Positions 27,981-37,487 of a stretch of DNA of 64,000 bases are shown here, piece by piece (positions within the stretch are counted from its first letter, which is position 1; every line of letters starts with the position of its first letter). The position numbers were made by a program, and so were the translations under genes. The notes under the pieces were generated by a model. The model saw only the letters and a program-made list of their open reading frames with translations. It was not told the DNA's origin and made no database searches. Source of the DNA: Aureococcus anophagefferens (lineage: Eukaryota > Sar > Pelagophyceae > Pelagomonadales > Pelagomonadaceae); NCBI RefSeq assembly GCF_000186865.1, contig NW_008705574.1, forward strand, positions 808,384-872,383, written 5' to 3'.

Positions 27981-30900
27981 TTGCTGCTCGCGTGCCTCGC
28001 CGCTCCCGCGACGACGTCGGCGCCGAGCGCGTTGCCGACGCCGCTCCCGTCGCCGCTCCCGACGGCGCTCCCGACACCCCACCTCCGCGGAAACGCGACC
28101 TCCGCGGCGACCGCCGCGCCGCGCTGCTCCTGGGACGTCGTCAAGAAGACGCTATGCTACGAGGAGCACAGGATCGGCGACGATCTCGGGGGCGTAGCCG
28201 TCGGCGGCGACGAGGCAAGCGTGTACGTGGAGGCCGACGCCCGGGCGCAGTGCGAGGCGAACGACCGCTGCGACGGCTACATGCGCTGGGAATCCGACGG
28301 GACAATGCTTTACCGCTTGTGCAACGTCAAGGGCGAGAAGGACGGCTGCGGGCGGGTCCGAATCGAATACAACGACGAAGGGCACAGGCACGTCGTGACG
28401 TGCCGGCCCTACGACGCGACGCCGGCGTGGCGCGATCCGGTCGCGTTCTGGCTCTGCGTGTGCATCGCCGTCGTCGGCTACTGCAAGCTCTTCTGCATAT
28501 TCTGCCACAAGGCAAAACGGGCAGAATTTGAAGACGGCAAGTGCTCGCCGAACCACAAGCACTGGATAGCGATGATCCTCTGGCTCGACGTCGCAACCGT
28601 GGGCCTCCTCTGTTTCGGGGTGTCGCGCGGGCCTACGGGCGCGGGCGACAGGGACGGCTGCAGCCGCGGCGCGGGCGAGGCGGGCGTCGCGCTCCTCGCC
28701 ATCGCCGGCGCCTTGCTGCTCACGTGCGTGGCGCCGCTCCACGTGCTCCGCCGGTCGCGAGACGAAGCGCGGCGGAGGGAGCGCGAGGAGGCGCGCGCGC
28801 GCGAGGAGGAGCGGCGGCGGCCCAAGTACGAGCGGCTCAGCGTCGCGCGGGAGCCCGGCACGGACCCGGCGCTCGTCGAGGCGCTGACGAAGCCCGAGGA
28901 CGTCGAGCGCGAGCTCGAGCGGTTCCGCGTCTGGCAGCGGGCCGACGACGGCGCGTGCCCGCGCTGCGGCGGCCTGGGCGCCTACGGCGTCTGCGACGGC
29001 GCGAAGGGCGACCGCGAGGGCCACCTGCCCTGCGGCTGCGAGATCTGCCACCTCTGCCACGGCTCGGGCACGACGGACGCGGTGCTCGACGAGCTCGAGC
29101 CCGACGAGCGCGACGACGAGATGCCGTGCCAGGTCTGCTTCTGCGAGCGCCCGCGTCCCGCGTCCCGCGCGACTTTTGAAACGCGCCGCCCCGGTAGGCG
29201 AGAGCCGCTTCAAGCTCGCGGCGGACTGCGACCACTTCTACTGCGCCGACTGCATCCGCGGGTCGCTAGGCGCGATGATGGACACGGGCCAGTTCCCGGC
29301 CTACTGCCCCGCGTGCCGCGCGGACGCGCGCGGCGACGCGGAGCGCCTGCGCGCGGGCCCGGGCAGGATCACGGACGCGACGCTCACGTTCCTCCAGCGG
29401 CGCCGCGTCTTCGACAAGGACTTCCAGTTCCGCTTCATGCTCCAGGCCTAGAAGACAGGGCAGCAAAAGAGAGCGAAATTCCAAACTTCAAAGCCTCATA
29501 TCTCGGCCGTTTTCCGCTCGTTTCGGCTGATTTATTGGACGAGCGATCATCTTTCGGAACGGTCTCGAAGCATAAATGCTTTTTCCAGAACGCGCGCGCG
29601 CGGAACACTCACGTTGAAGCGACGTTGAATCACTCTTTTGCTGCCCAGGCCTTCAAGGACCGCGGCGAGGCCTTCTTCCGCTGCCCCGCGGACGACTGCG
29701 GCAACTGGCTCCTCGCGGCGAAGCCCGGCGAGATCATCGAGATCCGCGGCGACAAAATCGTCCGCGAGAAGAAGATCGGCCTCGCGCCCTGCGGCGCGGC
29801 GGTCTGCCTCGTCTGCAAGACGGAGCTGCCGCGCTACGCGGAGCCCATGTCGCCGGGGACGGTCGATCCCCGGGTCGGGCAGAGCGTCCGCGCGTTCAGC
29901 GACGGCGCGCGGCCCTGGCGCCGCGCGGTCGTGACGGCGCGCGAGACGTCGGGCGTCCGCGTCAAGTACCTCCAGGGCGGCGACGAGGACGCGACGCCGC
30001 GGACGCCGGGCGGCGAGCACGAGAACCGCCACGCGTCCTTCGTGGGCTGGGACGCGCTGCGCGTGCCCGTGGAGCTCGCGAGGCTCGCGGCCATGCACGA
30101 CTGCCCCGAGGACAAGCTCACGCAGACGGAGATGGACGAGGCGACGAAGCAGGCCATGGCGCAGATCGGCAAGCAGTGCCCGTCTGCGACCAGTGGATCC
30201 AGAAGAACGACGGCTGCGACTGGATGACCTGCGGCACCGTGGCCCACGGCTGCCTCGGCGACTGCATCCGCAACGGCGGCTGCGGCATCGCGTTCAAGTG
30301 GGGCTCCCTCGAGGTCGCGGACGACCCCTGCGGCTAGAAAGCAGCGTCCTGCATCCGTGACGATTTTCGAGAGATTTTGACCGGGAAAACGATGAAAAAT
30401 CGTTACCGACGCATGTGGTAGGCTACAAGGACCTCGACAAGACGCCCCGCCGCGGGCGGCCCGTGACGGCGCGGCAGCTGCCCGCCGGCACGCACCCCAA
30501 GTGCCCGTCCTGCGACCGCTACAAGTGCGTCGACGACGTCGACTGGCTGCCGCACCACGGCGGCAAGCGGGGCACGCAGGGCCGCGCGAACGGCGGCGAC
30601 CACTGCTGCGCGGAGTGCCGCGACGGCGCGGGCACGCACGGCAAGTACTGCCACGCGATCTACAAGAACGAGGAGCGGCTCCGCGCGGGCGCGGCGCCGG
30701 AGGGCGCCGGTGAGGCCAAGGACGTCGAGATCGCGGGCGTGGAGATGACGGAGCGCCCGGCGCTGGCGGGCGTCGTGCTCCGCGTGGACGCGCCGCCGCC
30801 GGCGGACGACGAGCTCGTGCTGCCGCCGGGCATCAAGGCGTGCCCGGCCTGCGGCATGCTCCTCGAGAAGATCTCGGGCGACAACCAGATGATGTGCGGC

Positions 30901-31053
30901 TGCGAGGCCAAGCCCGCGGGCGGCACCTACAGGAAGGCGCTCGCCGGCGGCGGCTGCGGCCACATGTTCGACTTCGCGACGCTCCGGCCCCTCGGCTGCG
31001 GCGCGCCGGGCGAGCCCGCGAACGAGCGGCAGGTCCGCTTCGCGCGGGGCTAA
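27981..31053 (+). CDS. RBR-type E3 ubiquitin ligase-like protein with membrane segments, frameshifted
   Basis: Exons about 27981-29142, 29198-29445, 29649-30332 and 30422-31053. The 5' end is unresolved: the frame has no ATG before the hydrophobic leader. An extracellular Cys-rich part and three membrane helices (near 28440, 28560 and 28690) precede a cytosolic Cys-rich region. Spliced, MPCQVCFCESRFKLAADCDH and FYCADC form RING1. FRCPADDC begins an IBR. CP-VCDQW...GCDWMTC forms RING2. A second RING2-like module, CPACGMLLEK...CGCE, lies near the end. One base is missing at about 30181: RING2 is only in frame with an added base. All three introns are introner elements with GC donors. Confidence 0.75.
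29143..29197 (+). mobile_element. Introner element, family C (55 nt), GC donor
   Basis: GCGAGCGC precedes CCGCGTCCCGCG and GCGAGAGC follows the terminal CCCCGGTAG (7 of 8). It removes a stop and joins C|ESRFKLAADCDHFYC, completing the RING pattern. Phase 1. Confidence 0.85.
29446..29648 (+). mobile_element. Introner element, family B, inverted, GC donor
   Basis: The element runs from CAGGGCAGCAAAAGAG to CTCTTTTGCTGCCCAG. The target GCCTAGAA against GCCTTCAA (6 of 8) is followed by two extra bases. Splicing FMLQ|AFKDRG removes an in-frame stop. Phase 0, 203 nt. Confidence 0.85.
30333..30421 (+). mobile_element. Introner element, family C (89 nt), GC donor
   Basis: GCTAGAAAG at the start matches GCTACAAGG in the next exon (7 of 9). 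The interior has GTGACGATTTTCGAGAGAT, TTTTGACCGGGAAAACGATG and GTTACCGACGCATGTGGTAG. It removes a TAG stop and gives DPCG|YKDLDK, phase 1. Confidence 0.85.
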
Positions 31054-31307
31054 TTTTGACGGCATGTTTACCGGATCTTGACCCGCACCGCGAGCTCGAG
31101 CGGCCTCGCTCGGGGCGCGCCGAGCCTCGTCGTCGCGGGCATCCAACAGGGCGCCGCGGTCCAGTTCGTCGACACGGGCGACGTCGAGGTCGTGCTGAAG
31201 ATCCAGCACGCGCGCGTCGCCGGGACGCACTTCGCGGGTCTCCACGCGTACATCCCGCACCACATCTCTGTGCGGCGCACCGTGTGCCCCGCGCGCCGGC
31301 GCAGAAG

Positions 31308-32351
31308 ATGCGGCACCTCCCCGCGCCGCTGCGCGGTCTCGTGCTGGACCACCTCGAGTTTGCGGACGTGCTGAGCGCGACGACGACGGACAGCACGGGC
31401 CGTGCGGCGCTCGGCTACGTCCGCCGAATTTCGAATGCGAATGATCGTGTTGTGTCGGCGCCGCACGTGATGAGCAAGCTGCGCTTGTGCGAGTCGTTGG
31501 GCATTACCTCGACGTCTGCGCTCGTGCTGGGGCACGTTGCTTGGGCTCTCCACGCCCTGCGGCATCTCCGCGATGTTTTGATCACTTTCAAAACGGGAGT
31601 CGACTTCACCTCGTGGGATAGAGGCTGCGAGACGATAGCACGTTCACCAGAGCTCGGCCGTCTCCGCGTGTTTGATATCATAGGTCTCAGTGAGGCAGAG
31701 TTCATTACCGACGAGTTTCAGTCGATTCTTGCTAGACTGCCACCGAACTGTGCCTTGGCTACCGTGCTACCTTATCCCAGAACCACCGCGTCTATGGTCT
31801 CTAAGCTGCTCGCTCGCGGTGCGGACCTGCATGCGGATCTCGTGTATGCCACTCCTCCTCTACGCATGAATCCGCTGGTACAGGCGGTTGCAACAACGCG
31901 GCTTGAGGTCATACGTCTGCTTCTCGACGCTGGCGCACGAGGGCCCGAGAGCAAGTCTAAAAAGGACCCCTTTTTCAAGGCTGCGACACGGACACGATCC
32001 CCCCCGGGGTTAGACGCGATCGATGTCATGCGGCTTCTGTATGATGCGGGCCTTCAGTCAAGTTACCGTACCGAATCAGCTTACAATCTGTTACACTTCT
32101 TGACTTTTCCCTTTTTGAATCACCACTCCAAATCTTCCATTCTCGCCATAGCCAGGCTCATCTGCGAGCGTCAGCCAGAATTATTGACAGAAATTTCGAC
32201 CAATGGCTACTCGCCGATCGCACTCCTGGCCGCCAGGCAATGCGCGTCTGCGTGGCGAGATTCACCATCTGAGCGCGCTGCTCTCACGCGGGATCTCACA
32301 ATACTTCTCAGCGCGAAAGAAGCCCAGTTCCGCAGGGAGTCCCGCCTGTAG
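31308..32351 (+). CDS. Ankyrin-like repeat protein with F-box-like N terminus
   Basis: 347 residues from the ATG at 31308. MRHLPAPLRGLVLDHLEFADVL resembles an F-box-type opening. Ankyrin-like helices follow: TTASMVSKLLARGADLHADL, NPLVQAVATTRLEVIRLLLDAG, DVMRLLYDAG and NGYSPIALLAARQCA. Codon use is clearly less GC-biased than adjacent genes, with TTA, TAT and ATA codons, as in young multicopy families. It is convergent with the ZIP gene, 26 bp between stops. The 250 bp upstream (31054-31307) contains an open frame but no supported start. Confidence 0.7.
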   Translation: MRHLPAPLRGLVLDHLEFADVLSATTTDSTGRAALGYVRRISNANDRVVSAPHVMSKLRLCESLGITSTSALVLGHVAWALHALRHLRDVLITFKTGVDFTSWDRGCETIARSPELGRLRVFDIIGLSEAEFITDEFQSILARLPPNCALATVLPYPRTTASMVSKLLARGADLHADLVYATPPLRMNPLVQAVATTRLEVIRLLLDAGARGPESKSKKDPFFKAATRTRSPPGLDAIDVMRLLYDAGLQSSYRTESAYNLLHFLTFPFLNHHSKSSILAIARLICERQPELLTEISTNGYSPIALLAARQCASAWRDSPSERAALTRDLTILLSAKEAQFRRESRL

Positions 32352-32377
32352 CCCCCATGTGTAAGAACCGCGAAAGC

Positions 32378-34272
32378 TTACACCCCCCTCGGGATGGTCA
32401 TCTCGCCCTCGTCGAAGTAGGCGTGGTCGCTCGCCGTGAGGTCGTCCTTGACGAGCGCGAGCCCCGCGCGCATCGTGAGCCAGCCGAACAGCGCGCCCGC
32501 GGCCGCGGATCGCGCGTGCTTCCGCGCGGCGCCCGGCAGGAGCTCGCCGAGGGACACCGTGAGCATGACGCCGGCGACGAGGAGGAGCGACGCCTCGAGG
32601 AGCTCCGGCGACAGGAACGGGTTGAGCACGGCCGCCGAGAGCACGGCCGACACCGGCTCGACCAAGCCCGTCGCCGTCGCGACCGCGAACGCCCGCGGCC
32701 GCGACCGCGTCGCGAGGAGCACGGACGTCGCGACGGCGACGCCCTCGGGCACGTTGTGCATGCCGATGGCCAGCGCCATCGTCGCCGCGCGCGTCGCGTC
32801 CTCGTGCGCCGCCGCGACGCCGACCGCTAAACCCTCGGGCGCGTTGTGGAACGCGAGCGCGAGCGTCACGAGCGCGGCCGCGCGCGCCGTCTTGTGCGCG
32901 CTCGCCGGCGGCGGCGTGCGCTCGCCCGCCTCGAGGTCGCTCCGCGCCTCCACGAAGCCCGCGACGTCCATATTCCGGACGGCCGCGTCCAACCTGGGCA
33001 GCAAAAGGGTGATTCAATGTCGCTTCAACGCGAGTGTTCCGCGCGCGCGCGTTCCAGAAAAAGCACCCACGCTTCGAGACCGTTCCAAGAGATGATCGCT
33101 CGTCCAAAAATCAGCCGAAACGAGTGGAAAACGGCCGAGAAAGGAGCCTTTGAAGTTGGGAATTTCGCTCTCTTTTGCTGCCCTGCGTCCAACACGCGGA
33201 CGACGCCGATCCCCGCGACGAAGCTACCGACCGCGACGCGCGCGCCGCCGCAGTTCCGCCCGCCGGCGTAGAAGGCCGGGAGCATGATATCCAAGCAGGC
33301 CAGCGCCAGCATGACGCCGCCCGCGAAGCCCAGCAGCGCCGCCTCGGCCCTCACGCCGATCTTCCGAAACAGAAACACGTACGACGCGCCGAGCGACGTC
33401 GCGCCGCCGGCGACGAAGGACCAGGCGAGGGCCGCCAGCAATCTCTTCGCCGACGCGGGCTCGTGGGACGCCCAGTCGAGCATCATGCGGAAGCCCTCGA
33501 AGGTCGCGAGGCTGAGCACCGTCGCCTGCGCCACGGAGTCCGCGTCCGCGTCCTCCAAGGCCTCGGGGAGCATCTCGCCGAAGACGACGACGATCATGGC
33601 GCCGGCGCCGAAGCCCATGGCCAGGGGCTGGATCGCCGAGAAGGTCTCGCAGAAGAGGAACGCGGGCACGGCCGCGACGAGCTGCGGCGCCGACGTGAGC
33701 ACGGCCCACGCGGACGCGGACGCGGGCGACGCGCCCTTGGTGATGAGCGCGAGCGCCACGCCGAAGCCCTCGGGCACGTTGTGCGCGCCGATGGCCACGG
33801 CCACGAGGCCGCCCCGCCGGAAGCCGCTCGGCTCGCCGGTGGACCGCGCGAACGCCACCCCCACGCCCGCCCCTTCGCCGATGCTGTGGATCGCCATGAT
33901 CGCGAGGAAGAGCAGCGTCCCCTTGGGCGTCGTCTGGCCGCTCCAGCCCAGCAGCGTCACGTCCTCGCGGCCCTCGATGAAGAGCCGCGAGCACCGCATG
34001 AACGCCGCGCCCAGGAACAATCCCGACACGACGGCCTTGGGCCCCGCGACCTGGCCCTCGTAGATCATGGTGTAGGACGCGCTGAGCATGACGCCCGCGG
34101 CGAGCGCGTTCGCGAGGCCCGCGCTCCGCTTCGACAGGCCCCCGGGCAGCAGGAAGAAGGGCAGGCCGCCCAGACCGCTCATGGCGACCATGACGAAGCT
34201 GTAGACGATGACGTCGAGGGTCGTCACGGGCGCGTCGCCGGCGACCTGGTGCGGGAACCCCTGGAAGTCCAT
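32378..34272 (-). CDS. ZIP-family metal transporter with two ZIP domains in tandem
   Basis: Exons 34272-33194 and 32993-32378 encode 564 residues. The first half carries AIMAIHSIGEGAGVGVAFA and IGAHNVPEGFGVAL. The second half carries LAFHNAPEGLAVGV and AIGMHNVPEGVAVA. These are the metal-binding helix IV/V motifs (HNxPEG), so two full ZIP units of about eight helices each are fused. Each half ends in an EMLP/ELLP-type helix. ZIP proteins move Zn2+, Fe2+ or related ions into the cytosol. The join V|LDAAVRN is phase 2 across a family B introner. A longer start upstream of 34272 is open. Confidence 0.88.
32994..33193 (-). mobile_element. Introner element, family B, inverted relative to gene
   Basis: Perfect duplication GTTGGACG on the gene strand on both sides. 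Ends CAGGGCAGCAAAAGAG and CCCTTTTGCTGCCCAG. GT donor supplied by the duplication, phase 2, exactly 200 nt. Confidence 0.93.
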
Positions 34273-34464
34273 GACGGTGCGCCGCGCAAAGGTGCGTATC
34301 GCCGCGACGGCGTCAGCGCACGCCGAGCGAGGCGGCGCGGCCGTCGCACATGCTGCTCTCCATGGCGGCAGCCTCAATGAAGGACCTTGCCTCAAAGTTG
34401 AACTTCCCCCAAAACAGCCGTCCCCAAAAGAGAAACGCGACAGAGAACGGTGCTAAAAGGGCGG

Positions 34465-35295
34465 CTATGCCGCCTCGTCGGCGGTGCGGGCGGTGATCGC
34501 GAGCCCCTCGACGCCGACGTCCGCGACGATCGTCGCGACGAGCGCCTCGCGCTTCTCCGGCGCGAGGCCCGCGAAGCAGTCCGCGACGACGTCGAGCGCG
34601 AAGCTCGTCTCGCGCCCGCCGCTCTCGTCGACGACGGCGACGCTCGTCGGCTGGAGCATGGCGAGCTTCTCGCGGAGCGCGGCGGCGACGGGCCCCGCGG
34701 CGCCGTCGGCGGCCGCGGGCCCGGCCGCGGCCGGCGCCGCCGGCGCGTCGCCGCCGCCCAGCGCCCGGGCCTTGGCCTTGATGACGTTGAGCATGTTGAC
34801 GAAGCCGTTGTTGCGGCCCGGCGTCAGGGACGCGGCGATGCCCGCGTCCCGGATGAACGCCGGGTCGACGGCGCAGATCTCCTCGACCGTCGCGCCGCTC
34901 AGGCCCTTGACGAGCAGCACCACGAGGCCCTTGGTGAGCTGGGCGTCGCTGTCGCCCGCGAGGACGACGCGGCCGTCGCCGTCGAGCGCCGCGGTGACGT
35001 GCACCGTCGACAGGCAGCCGGGCACTTTGTTCGCGTCGACCTTGTCGCCCGCGGCGAGGTCCGGCGCCTCGGCCGCCCAGAAGAGGAGCTGCTTGTAGCG
35101 GTACTTGTCGTCGGGCAGGCCCGCCATGGCCGCGACGAGCTTCGACAGCGTCTCCGGCAGCGCGCCCACGCTCGAGCCGTCGAGCGTCGCGGCGCGCGGC
35201 CGGAGCGTGCGCGGGGCGGCGCGCCGCTGCGGCGCCGCGCGCAGGAGCGCGGACGCGCCGCAGAGGAGCGCGCACGACGCGAGGAAAAGGCGCAT
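34465..35295 (-). CDS. Plastid SufE-BolA fusion
   Basis: 276 residues from the ATG at 35295. MRLFLASCALLCGASALLRA is a signal peptide, with an Ala/Leu cleavage site followed by an Arg-rich stretch, as in bipartite plastid leaders of secondary algae. Residues about 45-170 are SufE: LPDDKYRYKQLLFWA, KVPGCLSTVHV with the sulfur-acceptor Cys, and LTKGLVVLLVKGLSG. After an Ala/Gly linker the last about 75 residues (LREKLAMLQPTSVAVVD, FAGLAPEKREALVATIV) are BolA-like. The fusion matches chloroplast SUFE1 of plants, which activates the SufS cysteine desulfurase. It is divergent from the plastid gene at 35426. Confidence 0.88.
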   Translation of the reverse strand: MRLFLASCALLCGASALLRAAPQRRAAPRTLRPRAATLDGSSVGALPETLSKLVAAMAGLPDDKYRYKQLLFWAAEAPDLAAGDKVDANKVPGCLSTVHVTAALDGDGRVVLAGDSDAQLTKGLVVLLVKGLSGATVEEICAVDPAFIRDAGIAASLTPGRNNGFVNMLNVIKAKARALGGGDAPAAPAAAGPAAADGAAGPVAAALREKLAMLQPTSVAVVDESGGRETSFALDVVADCFAGLAPEKREALVATIVADVGVEGLAITARTADEAA

Positions 35296-35425
35296 GGCTG
35301 GCGCAGGCCGGCTCGAACTGTAGGCAACCATGTCGCTCTCCGTCGACTCAGCGCTCTCTCCGAGTCCGAGCCGTGGCCGCCAGCACCGCGGGCCGTCAAG
35401 TCAGACTCAGAGCGCCGCCCGCACG

Positions 35426-36211
35426 ATGGTCGCGCTCCTCGCCTTCGCGCTGCTCCTCGCGCCCGCGGCGCCGTTCTCCGTGCTGCGGCCCGTGCCCGCC
35501 GCGCCCGCGGTCGGCAAGCGCTTCCCGGCGGCGCCGACGCACCAGCCGCGCTCCGCCGTGGCGCTCCGCGCCGAGGAGGGCGGCGGCACGCCCGGCGCGT
35601 TCGCCCAGGGCGGCTTCAACGCCGCCGGCGAGCCGCCCATCAAGATCCAGGGCTTCTCCCTCGCCAAGGCCTTCCTCGCGGCCGGCGTCGCGATCACCGG
35701 AGCGTCGCTCTTCCAGTTCTTCACGTCGTCCGGCGGCGGCTCCGAGAGCTCCATCGGCTTCATCTACGGGATTCCGATCCTGCTCATCGGCTGCTCCCTC
35801 CAGTACGCCGAGCTCGAGCCCGTGGACGTCAAGTACGTCGGCTCCGAGGACCGCCTGGAAGCGTTGTTCGAGGCCAAGGCCAACGAGGCGCTCAAGAAGA
35901 TCCGCGAGGACGTCACGCGCCACCGCTACGGCGACGAGGCCCACCTCGACACGACGACCAAGGCCCTGGGCCTCGTGCCCCCGGGCCTCGGCTACCCGCA
36001 GCTCCAGTACATCGAGCTCGAGGACGTCGACGGCGAGCTCGCGTACACGCTCGTCTTCCAGTCCAAGGAGACGCCCTTCACGGACTGGGCCGAGGAGAAG
36101 CGCGTCGCCAAGTACGCGACCTACTTCGGCCCCGGCGTCACCTCCGAGGTCCTCAAGGTCGACCCGGAGAAGCGCCTCGTCGGCATCAAGCTCGTCACGA
36201 CGTCGGAGTAG
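35426..36211 (+). CDS. DUF2854 plastid membrane protein
   Basis: 261 residues. MVALLAFALLLAPAAPFSVL is a signal peptide, with an APAAPF cleavage region resembling the ASAFAP site of bipartite plastid leaders. Two hydrophobic segments (FSLAKAFLAAGVAITGASLF and IGFIYGIPILLIGCSLQYAE) precede the conserved part VDVKYVGSEDRLEALFEAKA...RYGDEAHLDTTTKALGL. This is the DUF2854 family found in cyanobacteria and chloroplasts, function unknown. It shares a promoter region of about 130 bp with the SufE-BolA gene. Confidence 0.8.
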   Translation: MVALLAFALLLAPAAPFSVLRPVPAAPAVGKRFPAAPTHQPRSAVALRAEEGGGTPGAFAQGGFNAAGEPPIKIQGFSLAKAFLAAGVAITGASLFQFFTSSGGGSESSIGFIYGIPILLIGCSLQYAELEPVDVKYVGSEDRLEALFEAKANEALKKIREDVTRHRYGDEAHLDTTTKALGLVPPGLGYPQLQYIELEDVDGELAYTLVFQSKETPFTDWAEEKRVAKYATYFGPGVTSEVLKVDPEKRLVGIKLVTTSE

Positions 36212-36258
36212 AGAGTTGTAACTGACGTGGGAGTCTCCTTGGACTCCGGTTCTGTGTA

Positions 36259-37139
36259 TTACCCCCAGGGCCGCGGGTCCGGCGAACAGAGGCGCGGCGG
36301 CGCCGCGGCGCACGCGGCGGGCGGCGGCGCGGGGCGCGCGCGCTTCCGCAGCCGCGCCTCGCGGAGGTGGAGGGGCCGCAGGAGCGGCGCGGCGCGCGCG
36401 ATCGTGATGGGCGCGCTCGGCGCCTCGACGGCCGCCGCGGGCCACTTGGACCGCGGGCTCGGCGGCCGCGGCGGCCGCCAGAGGTTGAGCCCGGGCCGCT
36501 GGTCCGCGTTCGCGGAAGCGAGCCGCGTGGCCTCGGCCCACTTGTTCCGCCGGCGCCGCGCGACGGCCTCGCGCTCCCGGACGTCGCCCTTGCGCGCGGC
36601 CTCGACGAAGGCGCGGAGCTGGCGCACCTCGTCGACGAGGCGGCCGTTCGCCGCGCGCATCGCGCCCATCTCCGTCGTCAGGCGCGTGTTCTCCACGAGG
36701 TTCTCGTAGTGCCAGCGCCGCTCGAGCTCCTTCTCCGCGTCGAAGGCGCGCTTCGCCGCGGCGGCCTTGCGGCACGCGCGGCCGCGGAGCGCGTGCGCCT
36801 GGGCAGGAAAAGGGTGCGAAATTCCCAACTTCAAAGGCTCCTATCTCGGTCGTTTTCCGCTCGTTTCGGCTGATTTTTGGACGAGCGATCATCTCTCGGA
36901 GCGCTCTCGAAGCGTGGGTGCTGTTTCCGAAACGCGCGCGCGCGGAACACTCACGTTGAAGCGACGTTGAATCACCCTTTTGCTGCCCTGGCGTGCGCGT
37001 CGAGGAGCGCCGCGCGCAGGCCCATCGCCTCGGCGCTCATCGCCGTCGGGTCCGTCGCCCGCAGGCGCTCCTCCCGCCGCTTGGCGGCGATGCGCTCCAC
37101 GGCGCTCAGGCTCGACGAGCGCGCGAGGAAGCCCTGCAT
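36259..37139 (-). CDS. Coiled-coil, Arg-rich protein of unknown function
   Basis: Exons 37139-36999 and 36798-36259 encode 226 residues. The start MQGFLARSSSLSAVERIAAK opens a basic helix. After the join LLD|AHALRGRACRK comes a long charged coiled coil (AFDAEKELERRWHYENLVEN, RLVDEVRQLRAFVEAARKGD), then a Pro/Arg-rich tail. It may be a cytoskeletal or basal-body protein, but this is not demonstrable. The intron is a family B introner with a perfect duplication. Confidence 0.65.
36799..36998 (-). mobile_element. Introner element, family B, forward, GC donor
   Basis: Perfect duplication GCGCACGC on the gene strand. Ends CAGGGCAGCAAAAGGG and CCCTTTTCCTGCCCAG. GC donor, phase 0, exactly 200 nt. 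Confidence 0.93.
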
Positions 37140-37487
37140 GGCTCTTGCCTGCCACCGGAGCGGGCCGCTTTTGGGGGCTGCCGGTCGTGCGCGGGTGGGT
37201 TTGTTGTTTGGTTTTGTTGTGCTTTTATCGGGCGCCGCCTCTGCGTGCTTCCGAGAGGCCGGACCTGGACCTTCGGAGGACGACGCCGCCGTTCTCGAGG
37301 GCCGCGCACACCGGGATGGCAGCGGCCTCGGAGAGCGCCTGCACTCGAGCTTCAGCAATTCCACCGATCCAAGTGTTGCACACCCCACCGACCAGCTCGC
37401 CTTGCGCTCCGCCAGCGGAGCGAAGCGAAGCGGGAGAGCGCCCCCCCCCCCGCGCCTCACACAACTCACCCCAAGGAACCGTCGACG
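37140..37487. other. Divergent promoter region
   Basis: 348 bp between divergent starts. It holds a T/G-rich stretch (37195-37230, GGGTTTGTTGTTTGGTTTTG) and a C run at about 37440-37450 next to the downstream start. No gene or RNA is seen. Confidence 0.5.

Noticed and set aside
29446..29451. Stop codon after FMLQA in the RBR-like gene read as a true gene end
   Set aside because: The TAG lies inside an introner's duplicated target, and splicing continues the IBR domain.
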